Shown here in pieces: positions 19,477 to 28,669 of a stretch of DNA of 64,000 nucleotides. Source of the DNA: Scheffersomyces stipitis CBS 6054 (taxonomy: Eukaryota > Ascomycota > Pichiomycetes > Serinales > Debaryomycetaceae). A model generated the notes under the pieces. The model searched no databases, was not told where the DNA came from, and saw only the letters and a program-made list of their open reading frames with translations. A program made the translations under genes and the position numbers. The DNA is taken from positions 806,001 to 870,000 of the forward strand of contig NC_009044.1 in the NCBI RefSeq assembly GCF_000209165.1. The letters run 5' to 3'. How positions within the stretch are numbered: position 1 is the first letter of the stretch; each line of letters begins with the position of its first letter.

Positions 19477-20085
19477 ATGGCTTATAAGGATATTGTACCT
19501 GTTGGCACTGGATTAATTATCGCCGCTGCCAGTTTTGGTTTGGGAGTTGTCTACGCACAATGGCCATATGATCTCAACACCTTGTGGAAGCACGATGAGA
19601 CTGGAGCAGCTTTTGACTTGTCGTTGGCACATTACACGTTATGGGCTCAATCGCCAAACTATGTGCACCATGTTTTGCACTTCGTCATGGGTCTCGGGCT
19701 TATTGGATCGTTTATCAAGTTGTACAAGCCCAAGGGAGATGCCAAGTACTTTGAGTATGGTTCCTTGGGATTGCTTATGGTAGCAATCATTATCTACTTG
19801 ACCAACTTGAGAATCGGAGTCAACTCGTGTCTTACTGGTCAATGGGGTGACGTGGACATGAATACTGGAGTTAATGTCATTGCTGCATCCGAAGCTATGA
19901 TTGTTTTGGTCCTTGTAGGTGTCTTGACCTTGCAAGCTGGTTTGTACTATGCTGAGTGGTATGATGAAAAGCTCCGTGAGGATTTCTTCAAGAAGGAAGC
20001 CGAAGCTGCTGCTGCTAAGGAAGAAGAAGCCAAGGGTGAATCCACCGGCGTGGATTCCAAGAAGAAGGCAACCAAGAGAAAGTAG
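19477..20085 (+). CDS. SHR3: SHR3, ER packaging chaperone for amino-acid permeases
   Basis: This 202-residue membrane protein starts at the ATG at 19477 (MAYKDIVPVGTGLIIAAASFGLG). Upstream in-frame sequence is reached only from a TTG. Four hydrophobic segments are visible at about residues 10-30, 62-80, 94-113 and 134-156. The cytosolic tail is Lys/Glu/Ala-rich (KKEAEAAAAKEEEAKG) and ends KKKATKRK. Conserved Shr3 features include the FEYGSLGLL block, LTGQWGDV and the LQAGLYYAEW motif at the end of the last helix. Shr3 keeps amino-acid permeases soluble in the ER membrane and helps load them into COPII vesicles; this is family knowledge. Length and topology agree with S. cerevisiae Shr3 (210). 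Confidence 0.92.
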   Translation: MAYKDIVPVGTGLIIAAASFGLGVVYAQWPYDLNTLWKHDETGAAFDLSLAHYTLWAQSPNYVHHVLHFVMGLGLIGSFIKLYKPKGDAKYFEYGSLGLLMVAIIIYLTNLRIGVNSCLTGQWGDVDMNTGVNVIAASEAMIVLVLVGVLTLQAGLYYAEWYDEKLREDFFKKEAEAAAAKEEEAKGESTGVDSKKKATKRK

Positions 20086-20485
20086 CTCCACTTATTCTAA
20101 TATTGTATATTCGTATTTCCAGGAGTGAATTTTCAGTAATTTAATGGATTTTCAACAGTTTTCAATAGTTAATTTTTCAGAGCTATAGTAATTTTCAGAG
20201 CGTAAATGTAAGAAATATCCATAAATTTTCAGGAATGTTTTTCGAGCTCTATCTGACAGTTTAATTCTACAATATAAGCACCTAAATATCTATTCTTCAA
20301 TAAGGGCAACTGTCATGCTGTAGTCTGCTAAGTCTAGACAGCTCAGGTAGGGCTGTATATGATTTCGACTATATGCACACCCGCAATTATCCAATTAGAC
20401 CCACCAGTTTTCAAAGAAAAAAAGACTACCTAACACTACAAAGCACTGCTGTTTCTACAAAGTCAAACAAGCACCTGAATCCAAC
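20086..20485. other. Intergenic, SHR3 3' flank and complex I gene promoter
   Basis: There is no gene. The sequence repeats short ATTTTCAG/TTTTCAA tracts between about 20130 and 20240. These may be 3'-end or UTR sequence. Confidence 0.5.
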
Positions 20486-20873
20486 ATGTCCGAGAAAGTC
20501 TGGGGTGATTATCCTATCTACTACAAGCAGCCAATCAGAGTATGTGATTTTGCGGATATTTTTGTGATATGTACTCGAATCGAAATTAGGATTTATTGAT
20601 TGAAATTTGAACTTCGATTCACGGAATCTTCAATATCTTGAAGTCATTATGTTTTAAAACATTACTAACAACCTTCTATAGTGGGCTCGTTACCATGCAC
20701 ACACCAAACCACACTTCTTCTTCTCTGTATTGTTGGGGGTTTCTGCTCCTTTGTTGTTGTTGGCAGCTCCAGTGAGAAGAAAGCTCTGGTACAATGATCA
20801 TGAGCCTATTCCTAGAGTTTACCCATTGCCAACCAGAGCCAGAGACGCTGCTTTAGCCGGTTATGACGACTAG
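20486..20873 (+). CDS. Complex I 9.5 kDa subunit (fungal NDUFA3-type), two exons
   Basis: Exon 1 is 20486-20539 and exon 2 is 20682-20873, giving 81 residues. Exon 1 encodes MSEKVWGDYPIYYKQPIR. After splicing the protein continues WARYHAHTKPHFFFSV, then a hydrophobic segment (LLGVSAPLLLLAAPV), RRKLWYNDHEPIPRVYPLP, and ends GYDD. The order aromatic N-terminus, single membrane helix, P-I-P/YPLP and terminal GYDD matches the Neurospora NADH:ubiquinone oxidoreductase 9.5 kDa subunit. It is a small membrane-arm subunit of mitochondrial complex I, so the organism must have complex I, unlike Saccharomyces. No single uninterrupted frame reveals it because of the intron. Confidence 0.87.
20540..20681 (+). 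other. Spliceosomal intron in the complex I 9.5 kDa subunit gene
   Basis: This 142-bp intron has 5' site GTATGT at 20540-20545, branch point TACTAAC at 20663-20669 and 3' site TAG ending at 20681. All three match yeast consensus. Joining exactly at these sites keeps the frame between codons 18 and 19. Confidence 0.93.
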
Positions 20874-21431
20874 GGGCCAAGAACCATCATTGATCGTCAT
20901 ATACTGTAAAAACCATTGTGCATTAGACATATACTCATATTCAAAAGTATATTCCCGACTCAGTCGTCATGTTTAGAAAGGAAAGCGTGCTGAATTTGTT
21001 AACAGAAAACCTTTAAAAACAGTAATTGGTAACTTTGTTAACCAGTCAAGGAGTAGCTGCAATTGCTGAACATTGAAATTGTAGTTCTTGCTTGCTTTCT
21101 TATTCTTATTCTATTATCATTCATTTAGTCAATGTATGTCATATTCGTTAGATTGTGCGTTGGACACTTGTGTATTGTAATTGAAATAGTAGGCAGAGAT
21201 AAACAGACACCCCTAGACGTATTCTAAGCATACTTTCGGCATTTTCATCTGTTTCTCTGAATATCTGTGTATTCAGCTACTCTATACTGTAGAATTGGTC
21301 TTAAGTACTGCGGCTCTGGTTTATAAAAAAGTTCGCGCACGAAATTTTCAAGAGTGAAAAATTTCATATAGACTTAAAAGACGATCCTCTTTCTGATCTT
21401 TCCAGTTCCAGAAACCGACTCCAGCGCCAAA
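20874..21431. other. Intergenic upstream of MRPL22
   Basis: There are 558 bp without a gene. The last 100 bp hold the AAATTTT-type motifs listed separately and a TTATAAAAAAG tract at about 21321, a likely TATA region. Confidence 0.55.
21341..21366. promoter_or_regulatory. Paired RRPE/AATTTT motifs upstream of MRPL22
   Basis: GAAATTTTCA at 21341-21350 and TGAAAAATTTCA at 21355-21366 lie 65-90 bp before the MRPL22 ATG. AATTTT-type growth elements are known to be kept in mitochondrial ribosomal protein promoters of Candida-clade yeasts and lost in Saccharomyces. The match and spacing support the same wiring here. Confidence 0.6.
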
Positions 21432-22307
21432 ATGAACAGAATAGGCGGTTTGTTGAGGCCGGCAAGCTTTTTGGCCAGACCTGTTACGCCCATCTACGCT
21501 TTTAGAGCTCTTCACAGCACGAGAATCATGAGCAATAATAATTTATTTGGAGAATTGACTTCGACAAAGAAACATGAGTTACCTACAGAACCTGCAACAA
21601 CCACTGAAGCAGTAGAGTCTACACAGAGTGTGAAGAATCCTGACATTGAAAACGATGCCGAATTACAGAAGTATCACCGCGAAGAAGCGGCCAAGAACCA
21701 GCTTCGTGTAGACAAGTATGTCACACCATTGAAGAGAGAGTTGTTCAACCAGGTAGTTAAAGAACATGGATTTTTCAAGAATAACTCGGTAGTCACCAAC
21801 AGCAGCGATGGAAAATTATACCAAGTCTCGTTATCAGCACAAGAGATCGATTTGTTAGAGCCCTCAGTGTATCTCAGCTCCTACAGAGTCAAGTCGTCGA
21901 TGAAGAAGGCTACACAGGTGAATCGTTTCGTAAGAAAACAGACAGTCAAGAATGCCATCAACCAGTTGCATTTCAGTCCTAAGAAAATGGCCAAGGAGTT
22001 GGAGATATTATTAAAGCGTGGTTTGGACCAGGCCCGTAGTCTCGATCTCGATGAGGATACCATGTATATCGACAGCTTATGGGTAGGCAGCGACGGAAAC
22101 TGGAGAAAGAGACTTGATATTAAAGGAAGAGCCAGACATGGAGTTATCGAGCACCCTCAGATCCACCTCAAGGTTATTTTGAGATCGAACCAGACGAAGT
22201 TGAGAAAGGCTTGGGAACAACAGCAACGTGAACAGAACGCCAAACCAAGAATGTTCTTGAACAACGAGCCATTGAACTTCAAGGTCAGACCAGTCTACAA
22301 GTGGTAA
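21432..22307 (+). CDS. MRPL22: MRPL22, mitochondrial large-subunit ribosomal protein uL22m
   Basis: This 291-residue protein starts at the ATG at 21432. A basic, acid-poor presequence (MNRIGGLLRPASFLARPVTP, up to about residue 33) predicts matrix import. The uL22 fold occupies about 145-290. It includes SSMKKATQVNRFVRKQTVKNAINQL with the FSPKKMAKELEILLKRGLDQA helix, and the beta-hairpin block IDSLWVGSDGNWRKRLDIKGRARHG that in uL22 reaches into the exit tunnel. Length is close to S. cerevisiae Mrpl22 (309). Promoter motifs suggest co-regulation with cytosolic ribosome genes. Confidence 0.92.
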   Translation: MNRIGGLLRPASFLARPVTPIYAFRALHSTRIMSNNNLFGELTSTKKHELPTEPATTTEAVESTQSVKNPDIENDAELQKYHREEAAKNQLRVDKYVTPLKRELFNQVVKEHGFFKNNSVVTNSSDGKLYQVSLSAQEIDLLEPSVYLSSYRVKSSMKKATQVNRFVRKQTVKNAINQLHFSPKKMAKELEILLKRGLDQARSLDLDEDTMYIDSLWVGSDGNWRKRLDIKGRARHGVIEHPQIHLKVILRSNQTKLRKAWEQQQREQNAKPRMFLNNEPLNFKVRPVYKW

Positions 22308-24588
22308 GCATGTACATAGCCAGAAGCATCTTGTAATGATAGAAATATATGTAGAAATACTACAGTATTTACAGCGAGTTTGTAAGTTTTGAATCCAATT
22401 CCGAATACAGTAAGAGACTATCTGTAACCCACAAATAGCAGGGGCTTTTCTCTTCTGTACCACCAGAGGCTATACTACCTGGTCAATTCATCACATGACT
22501 CGGATCACACGACCAGCATTCCGCACTAGACCCAAATTTCTAGACCGTTACCTTCTGCCTATTTGAGGACTGAATCTTTCTGTTTTAAGACAAATTGGGT
22601 GCAGTCCACGTGATTTGCAGCCGCCGCCATATCACGCCGTTACTCAAAAAATATCCTGGGATGGATGATCCGATCAGGGCCGGATATCAGGAATGCTACG
22701 CTTTCAGAGATGAGATTGAGATGATATACGAACAGAGCATGGACAGATCCGAGGCTGGAATTAGTCACATTGCTCGTTGGAACGTCAGTGTTAAGTCTGA
22801 CTGGCGAGTTTTGATTGTGGAGGTTGCAGCCGAGCCGCAGATAAGAAACGGGCAACTGTAATGTGGTACACGCACCTTTCTTAACAGAGAAAGAACACCT
22901 CCCTATCACCATCGGGATAATGCATCCCTGGTGAAACTCCGCTGGCAATTTTGGAACTGGGAATGTGAACACGATACACTTAGATAGCAGTGTGACCTAA
23001 ACGAGCTCAACAGAAGCGGACAGAAGCAAACAGGAGTTGGCACTTGTAAGCTGGACAAAACCGAAGCCAACTCCGTGCGCAGCCCAGGTTCACTCAGGCT
23101 CAGTTCAGCTTGACTCTCAACTACTTGACTACAAGCTACGTAGCTACTTGACAACCTAACTGCTCTGGCTCGTCCAAACCCATACAGTGGAGCATGTGCA
23201 ATGAGGTGGAATGGAATTGTAGGCGTAGGAATTGTAGGCGAGCCATACAGGTGTAGTATTAGCACAGATTAGTACAGGTGTAGCCATACAGATTACTACT
23301 ATTGTCTGGGTAGTCTGGATTGTCCCAGTTTTGGCAATGGTACGACTTCCCATTAGCCACAGCACCCTGGATAGTGGAGGTGGCCAAGATCGGCCTGCTA
23401 GCTGGGGATTTGGTGGTGTTCAGCATACTGTACCGTAGAAGCACTTTTTGTGGTGGCATACAAGAGCCGGCATTGGGCCTTTCTCTGCTACGCTTGGCCC
23501 GTTGCGACGGGTTTAGTAGGCTCCTTGGTCTCCTGACGGGATGACTAGTCTGGTGTAGCTTCGACCACTGGCTGGTGGGTCTGAGGCCGTGAGAGTGACA
23601 TGAATTCGGCTGGAGATCCCCCCTTTCAGGACCGGTTGGCGTGGTCATTGGCGCACCTGTCTCGTCAGTGAGAGGGGCTCTCCTCCATATAGGGTGCAGC
23701 CGGGGCATAACTGTGTCTGTCTGACGGTGTAGTTGCGTTATGGGAACTGGTGCAGACAATTTCTAGGGCCATCGTAATCACTCAGACAGAAACAGAGACA
23801 AGTGCACCTATAAAAGTTTGATGATTTCCGGATATTGCCATCTTGTAAGCTTATACAAATATATATACTATTATATATAAGTGTTCGTATATCACTTGGT
23901 AACTACCAATATTTGTATATAAATAGTGGATTCCTTCTGCTCCGTTTCAAATCCCCATATCTTCTTCATTCTGCCCTCCAGTCTCATCCCTTCTCCGCAG
24001 CGACATTCCAGTCTTATCTAGCTGAATCGTATAGAATTGAATTGTGAGCTGAGATCCCCACACCATTGCAAAACGACTGTCTTGCCATTATCGCCACCAT
24101 TACTGCTATCACACCGTAGTACGTAATCCCGATATCTGCTACTGAACCCGTAGCCAGAATCGAATCCCCTGCCACAGCTGCTTGCTAGCTGTAGGCTGAT
24201 AAGAAATATCCCTCAAATCTACGTGAATCAGTGTAGCAACCTGTTGTAGCCACATAGGAATTCCTTTCATACCAACACTATACGTGCCACTGCCATCGGT
24301 ACTACTACACGTACTAGTTGACTGTCTCCACTATACTGTAGCCACTAGTGCCGTTACTCCCGTGTAACCAATATACTGTAGTGAAACCATAGTACTGCAG
24401 CACGACCTAACTACAACAGTACAATTAGCTGGTAAAGTCACCGTACGTAAACTGGCGGCATAGCTCTCCTACAATTGTAAGTTAACTGCTATACTACTAT
24501 AGGTACCTGCTGTTGCCATACTTGATTTCTTGACTTCTTGACTAATTGACTACCTACACATCAAAACCATACATCTTACTCTACCACA
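22308..24588. other. Long gene-poor stretch upstream of the Yippee/MOH1 gene
   Basis: These 2.28 kb have a GC content visibly above neighbouring spacers between about 22,500 and 23,800. CACGTG lies near 22608. Short direct repeats are present: GGAATTGTAGGCG near 23213 and 23228, and AGCCATACAG near 23241 and 23282. Between 24,100 and 24,500 the motif TACTGTAG/TACTGCAG and GTACTA variants recur many times. The open frames here (66 codons from the ATG at 22661; about 150 codons at 23259-23759 minus) match no family I know. It most likely holds a long regulatory region and leader for the downstream gene; an unrecognised non-coding RNA is possible. Confidence 0.45.
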
Positions 24589-25275
24589 ATGGGCTTGATG
24601 TGCACAAACTACTTTGAGAACTACAAGTATGACAGCCCCAAGATCCAGATCATAACATGTAAAGGCTGTCTGTCACACTTGTGTCTCTCCGACCTCATTA
24701 TTCTGGACAAGTTCAGTGGTTCTTCGGGGCCCGCTTACTTGGTGGATCTGCTTATCAATTTTGAATTTGAGTCGCAGTTCCAGGAGACTGAGATGCTCAC
24801 GGGCATCTATGTGGTCTCCAAAATCAGATGCCACCAGTGCAAGAGCATCTTGGGCTGGTACTACAAGAAGGCGTACTCGTATCGTGAAACATACAAGGAA
24901 GGCAAATTTGTCATTGAAAAAGAGTTCATCAAGTTTATCGACAACAACCTGCTGACCAATGCGCTTATCGAGAACGCCCTTAAAAACAAATTCAGACGTC
25001 GCTACTCTCTGACTCTGACGGTGAGTTCTGAAGATATCGACCTGGTCCACAGCAACAACTACACTGTCAAAGACAGCAAGTTCAATTTGGCCTTGACGGC
25101 GAACTACGACAGGTTCAACTTTTCTGGCGGCGACCCGACGCTAAAGACCAAACTCCAATACCGTGGCCGTATGGGAGTTTATGGCAACAGACTTGTGCTT
25201 CCTGCGGAAAACAAGGAAGACGAGTCGTCGTCTTCTTCTGCTGGCAACGACGAAGACCTCTTCGTGGATGCATAA
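24589..25275 (+). CDS. MOH1: Yippee-domain protein, MOH1 homologue with extended C-terminus
   Basis: This 228-residue protein begins at the ATG at 24589. The Yippee zinc-binding domain runs from about 20 to 120. It comprises ITCKGCLSHLC (first Cys pair), SGSSGPAYLVD, the block EMLTGIYVVSKIRCHQCKSILGWYY (second Cys pair) and TYKEGKFVIE. Codon 54 is CTG where animal Yippee proteins have Ser (AYLFNSVVN), supporting Ser decoding. S. cerevisiae Moh1 is only 138 residues; here about 100 residues follow the domain, ending in an acidic Ser-rich tail (ENKEDESSSSSAGNDED). Yippee proteins resemble the cereblon/Mis18 substrate-binding fold and in yeast are linked to GID ubiquitin-ligase function and stationary-phase survival. 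The role of the extension is unknown. Confidence 0.87.
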   Translation: MGLMCTNYFENYKYDSPKIQIITCKGCLSHLCLSDLIILDKFSGSSGPAYLVDLLINFEFESQFQETEMLTGIYVVSKIRCHQCKSILGWYYKKAYSYRETYKEGKFVIEKEFIKFIDNNLLTNALIENALKNKFRRRYSLTLTVSSEDIDLVHSNNYTVKDSKFNLALTANYDRFNFSGGDPTLKTKLQYRGRMGVYGNRLVLPAENKEDESSSSSAGNDEDLFVDA

Positions 25276-25761
25276 ACTCTCTAGATTAGACGGTTGCAAA
25301 ACCATAAGTCTCTCTTCAGTTTTCTATCTCTCTTTCTCTTTATCTTTTGTCGTCTATCGGTGTTGATAGTTGTTTATTTATTCTTTGGTCTCGTTTGCTC
25401 TTGCGGTCTGTTTTATCGTTATCGGTTGGTCGGTAGTTGGTTCTTTTACTTATCATGGCTGGGTCGTCATACAGTTCTATTATTAATGAATATCTCTATA
25501 CATAGTCTAATATTGTTTTGAATATACACTTCTCTGCAAATGCATGTATTGTTTTTCTATTCTTATACTATAATCTTCTATTTTACTACTTCAGGTAGTG
25601 TGCCTGTTTCTCCAAATATATTTAAGAATTTCGTTCCGTATGAAATACTGTTCTGTGATAGTAGCCTACCAGTTGACTGTATTTGATATTATACCTTCAT
25701 TCTACATGTACCTAACTCTACTCCACATTATATACTACTATGACTTGTATTCTTATGCTAT
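25276..25761. other. Convergent 3' spacer between MOH1 and UBP10
   Basis: This AT-rich spacer between two convergent genes contains only T-rich and ATATAT tracts suited to 3'-end formation. Nothing else is seen. Confidence 0.6.
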
Positions 25762-27867
25762 CTATATCTTTCTTCTCTTTGCCTCACTTTCAATACCATC
25801 CCCATTTCTCTTTAAATCCTTCGGTGTCAACTTCGAATACACCAACACATAAGCCGACGGATCGGCCAAAGCTATTCTTGCATCAATCTTGTTGATGTAC
25901 TCGTCGTCATACGTGGCCCAACTGCCGTCTGGCTGAAGACAATGAGCAATATAGTGTCCACTAGAGATGGATCTACCCTCGTGAACTATCACTGCCATCA
26001 ACTTGTACTTCGCAGCATGACGCGCATCCACAGTGTACCGAGTCAAGTCTAGAACATCGCTATAGCTGATGGACTGCTTCACCTTCAGCGACGAGTTGCC
26101 GTTGAACTTGAAACGCTTGAGATGCACCGTCAAATACTCTGGCGATCTGTCTATAAATGATATCTTATGTGCTACAGTACGGTCCTGGCACTTCTCGCAG
26201 AAGTAGCCCAGTTTGCTGTCTGCCTTGTCGATCTTGATCAATTCGTTACTGAAGAAATCGCGGACCGACTTCTCAATCAGATAACGATTGGAGCTGGGAA
26301 TTGAGTCATCTATAGGCTGGTGGTCTCTGAGTTTCTTCTTATTGAGCCCTAACAGCAAGTCGTAGAACTCCTGCTTCGTTTCCGAAACATTGTTACATTT
26401 GGTACATGTGATTCTCTGTGCGAGTAACCCTCCAAAGATGTCATATATGATAGACTGGTTCATCTTGACTCCCTTGGGTGTCAGGTCTTCTTGCAAACGT
26501 GACATCAACGACATAAAGTACTCATGGGCATCTTCCTGCTGCCATTCGCTCATCATACAGTTGATATCACCTAAACGTTGGATGATCTTCTTGGGGTTGA
26601 CGTACTTGACATGCTTAGTGCCATCTAGAGCCCACATACGACGACTCAAGTCAGCCAACACATGGCTCACTGAACGAGGCTTCAACTCCGAGACCTTGTT
26701 GTGGTTGATAGCGTTGAGATAATGCTGAATAGCAGGAATGTGAACCATGGCTTGGATGGCTGAGTTCATGTAACAAGTCACGCCATGGTTCAATAACCCT
26801 ACAGGCTTCTTGTTTTCCAACTCCCGCCAGTTCTTGTATATACGCTTGCTGTGGTTTGAACCTCGATCAGAAGGGTCCTCTCCCATATCGTAGAACTGAA
26901 GCTGTTTCTCTTCATCGTTGTCCTCCTCAGGTGAAGTCGGTGGTGTAGATGACTCTTTCGACTGCTGTTTCAGCTTCTCTTCATCTTCCAAATCTTCTTC
27001 TTCGTCGTCTTCATCTTCTTCTTCATAGTCTTCGTCTTTCTGTTTCTGATTCTCAAGCTGATCCGTTTTTAAGTCATACTTCAACTTCTCAAGGTCTTTA
27101 TCCTCGTCTTCATCTTCTTCAGAAGGAGTAGTCGACCTAGACGAATCTTCCACGGATGAACTAGAAGAGGAACTGGAATTATTGAAATCGTCGTCTTCTT
27201 CATCTTCTTCTTCTTCATCTACATCATTCTTATCTTCAGCACCAGGAGTTCCGCTCTTGGACTCAGACTCACTGAAACCTGTGAAAGGACTCTCGCTCTC
27301 GGTATTATTGTTGCTTGTTTCTTCAAACACTTCAGAAGCCGATTCATACTGTGAATCGTTATCGGACGTCACATTCTCACCCAAATCCTCATTCTGAGAG
27401 CTGGCAGTTCGGTTATAAATGCTGAAAATATTCTTGATGATCGATGTAGATGCAGATGAAGTAGTATTAGCATCTTGATTCACTTGACGTTTTTCTTCCG
27501 CCTCTTCTAGCTTCCTCTTTCTTGATAACTGTTTTTTCTCTGCCTTAGTAAGAAACTTCTTACCAGTATACGCAGCTACAGCCTCAGCCATAGACCTCGG
27601 CTTGTGTGTAGCTTTCGCTAAAGACTTCGGGGAAGTGGTAGCAGAAGTTGGAGAACTGCTTCCGTTAATCGCTATGCTTCCTCCGCTGGCCAAAGTCTTC
27701 TTCTTGCGCGAGAGAATTATATAATTGCCTGGCTTGCCCTCGGTACTGGTGTTGGCATCCATCTGTCTTCCGGGCTTAAAAGTGAGCGGATGCGAAAGAT
27801 ATCTATCGAGTACAGGGTTAAACTCCTTGGACCCGCTGCTAGTACTCTTGTTTAAGCTAGCAGCCAT
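25762..27867 (-). CDS. UBP10: UBP10 (DOT4), ubiquitin-specific protease
   Basis: This 701-residue protein starts at the ATG at 27867. The first half is low-complexity and very acidic/Ser-rich (about 150-330). The USP domain follows. The Cys box is GLLNHGVTCYMNSAIQAM (about 355-372), with V in place of the usual N before TC as in S. cerevisiae Ubp10. The zinc-ribbon Cys pairs are CTKCNNV and FCEKCQDR. The His box is EGRSISSGHYIAHC (about 630-643) and YDDEYI follows (about 653). Ubp10 removes ubiquitin from histone H2B at silent chromatin and from PCNA and acts in the nucleolus; this is known. The C-terminus is basic (SEAKRRKI, NLS-like). It is convergent with MOH1. Confidence 0.88.
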   Translation of the reverse strand: MAASLNKSTSSGSKEFNPVLDRYLSHPLTFKPGRQMDANTSTEGKPGNYIILSRKKKTLASGGSIAINGSSSPTSATTSPKSLAKATHKPRSMAEAVAAYTGKKFLTKAEKKQLSRKRKLEEAEEKRQVNQDANTTSSASTSIIKNIFSIYNRTASSQNEDLGENVTSDNDSQYESASEVFEETSNNNTESESPFTGFSESESKSGTPGAEDKNDVDEEEEDEEDDDFNNSSSSSSSSVEDSSRSTTPSEEDEDEDKDLEKLKYDLKTDQLENQKQKDEDYEEEDEDDEEEDLEDEEKLKQQSKESSTPPTSPEEDNDEEKQLQFYDMGEDPSDRGSNHSKRIYKNWRELENKKPVGLLNHGVTCYMNSAIQAMVHIPAIQHYLNAINHNKVSELKPRSVSHVLADLSRRMWALDGTKHVKYVNPKKIIQRLGDINCMMSEWQQEDAHEYFMSLMSRLQEDLTPKGVKMNQSIIYDIFGGLLAQRITCTKCNNVSETKQEFYDLLLGLNKKKLRDHQPIDDSIPSSNRYLIEKSVRDFFSNELIKIDKADSKLGYFCEKCQDRTVAHKISFIDRSPEYLTVHLKRFKFNGNSSLKVKQSISYSDVLDLTRYTVDARHAAKYKLMAVIVHEGRSISSGHYIAHCLQPDGSWATYDDEYINKIDARIALADPSAYVLVYSKLTPKDLKRNGDGIESEAKRRKI

Positions 27868-28669
27868 TGTTAACAGGGGAATTCCTGTTCTTCGGCACTA
27901 ATTTGCTATGGTATGTGACTTTTATCACGCTATCCTGGTGTAACTCACGAACCAGAAATGCTATGAAAATTCCAAAATCAGCACTGAATTCGTCAAACTA
28001 TCACGAACACAGGTATGTATCTGACGTAGTCGATATCCAAATTATTCAGCCAGATATCCTTGCAAATACACCAAATTGCTTCGACCTACTTAATGGTAAC
28101 AAAAACTTTTTTTTTCGTCTTCTCACAATTTATTTGACTCCTGCAGATAAAACAGAATTCAAAGCCAAAACCACAAACCTGGATTCAGAGATGGGGGCAA
28201 AATCAGTTACAATCGATTCTGTTTGCTGCCGATTTCGAGACAGGGCAAGTTTTATACGTAGTGAAGCTATATATGGAAGTCACGTGTCTCTAAGTACGCG
28301 TTTCTCGGGTTGAAATACCTGTTTTTTAGCCTGATAACTCAATGCCTTGCTAGCCGCTCTTGATTCACAAAACTTGTATTTGTTCTTTTTTACATTTTGG
28401 GTGATAACAAAAAGAGCAAAATCTCATTCCTGCAGAAAGCATCGTACATCCGTGTTCTTCGGTGCTGCTTGATTACGAGAGTATGACATAAGCAGAGCCA
28501 TCTCATCACCTTCGTTTTATAGAGGTTCGGCAAGAGTTCTCCCAAGGACCGATACCAATTTGCTGAATATCTGGATTCGATAGATTCATGTGACTACTGT
28601 CACGAGACGTATACCTAACTATCTATAACCATATATGCCTGTTTCCTACCAATTAATATTCTAGCAAAA
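27868..28669. other. Intergenic, UBP10 promoter and RRI1 3' flank
   Basis: There are 802 bp. A plus-strand open frame of about 118 codons from an ATG at 27961 exists but has no recognisable family and overlaps the probable UBP10 promoter. A GTATGT at 28013 and a pyrimidine-rich CTCCTGCAG ending near 28145 look intron-like, without a clear TACTAAC branch point. CACGTG occurs near 28280. Confidence 0.4.

Noticed and set aside
22595..22861. 88-codon plus-strand open frame, 66 codons from the ATG at 22661
   Set aside because: No family match, frame opens with TTG, and an equally long frame lies on the opposite strand; not enough to call a gene.
23259..23759. 166-codon minus-strand open frame in the MOH1 upstream region
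   Set aside because: Starts with TTG, is Pro/Arg/Thr-biased from local GC-rich sequence and has no recognisable domain.
27961..28313. About 118-codon plus-strand frame with GTATGT and CTGCAG sites
   Set aside because: Overlaps the UBP10 promoter, has no family match and no good branch point, so neither a gene nor an intron could be supported.
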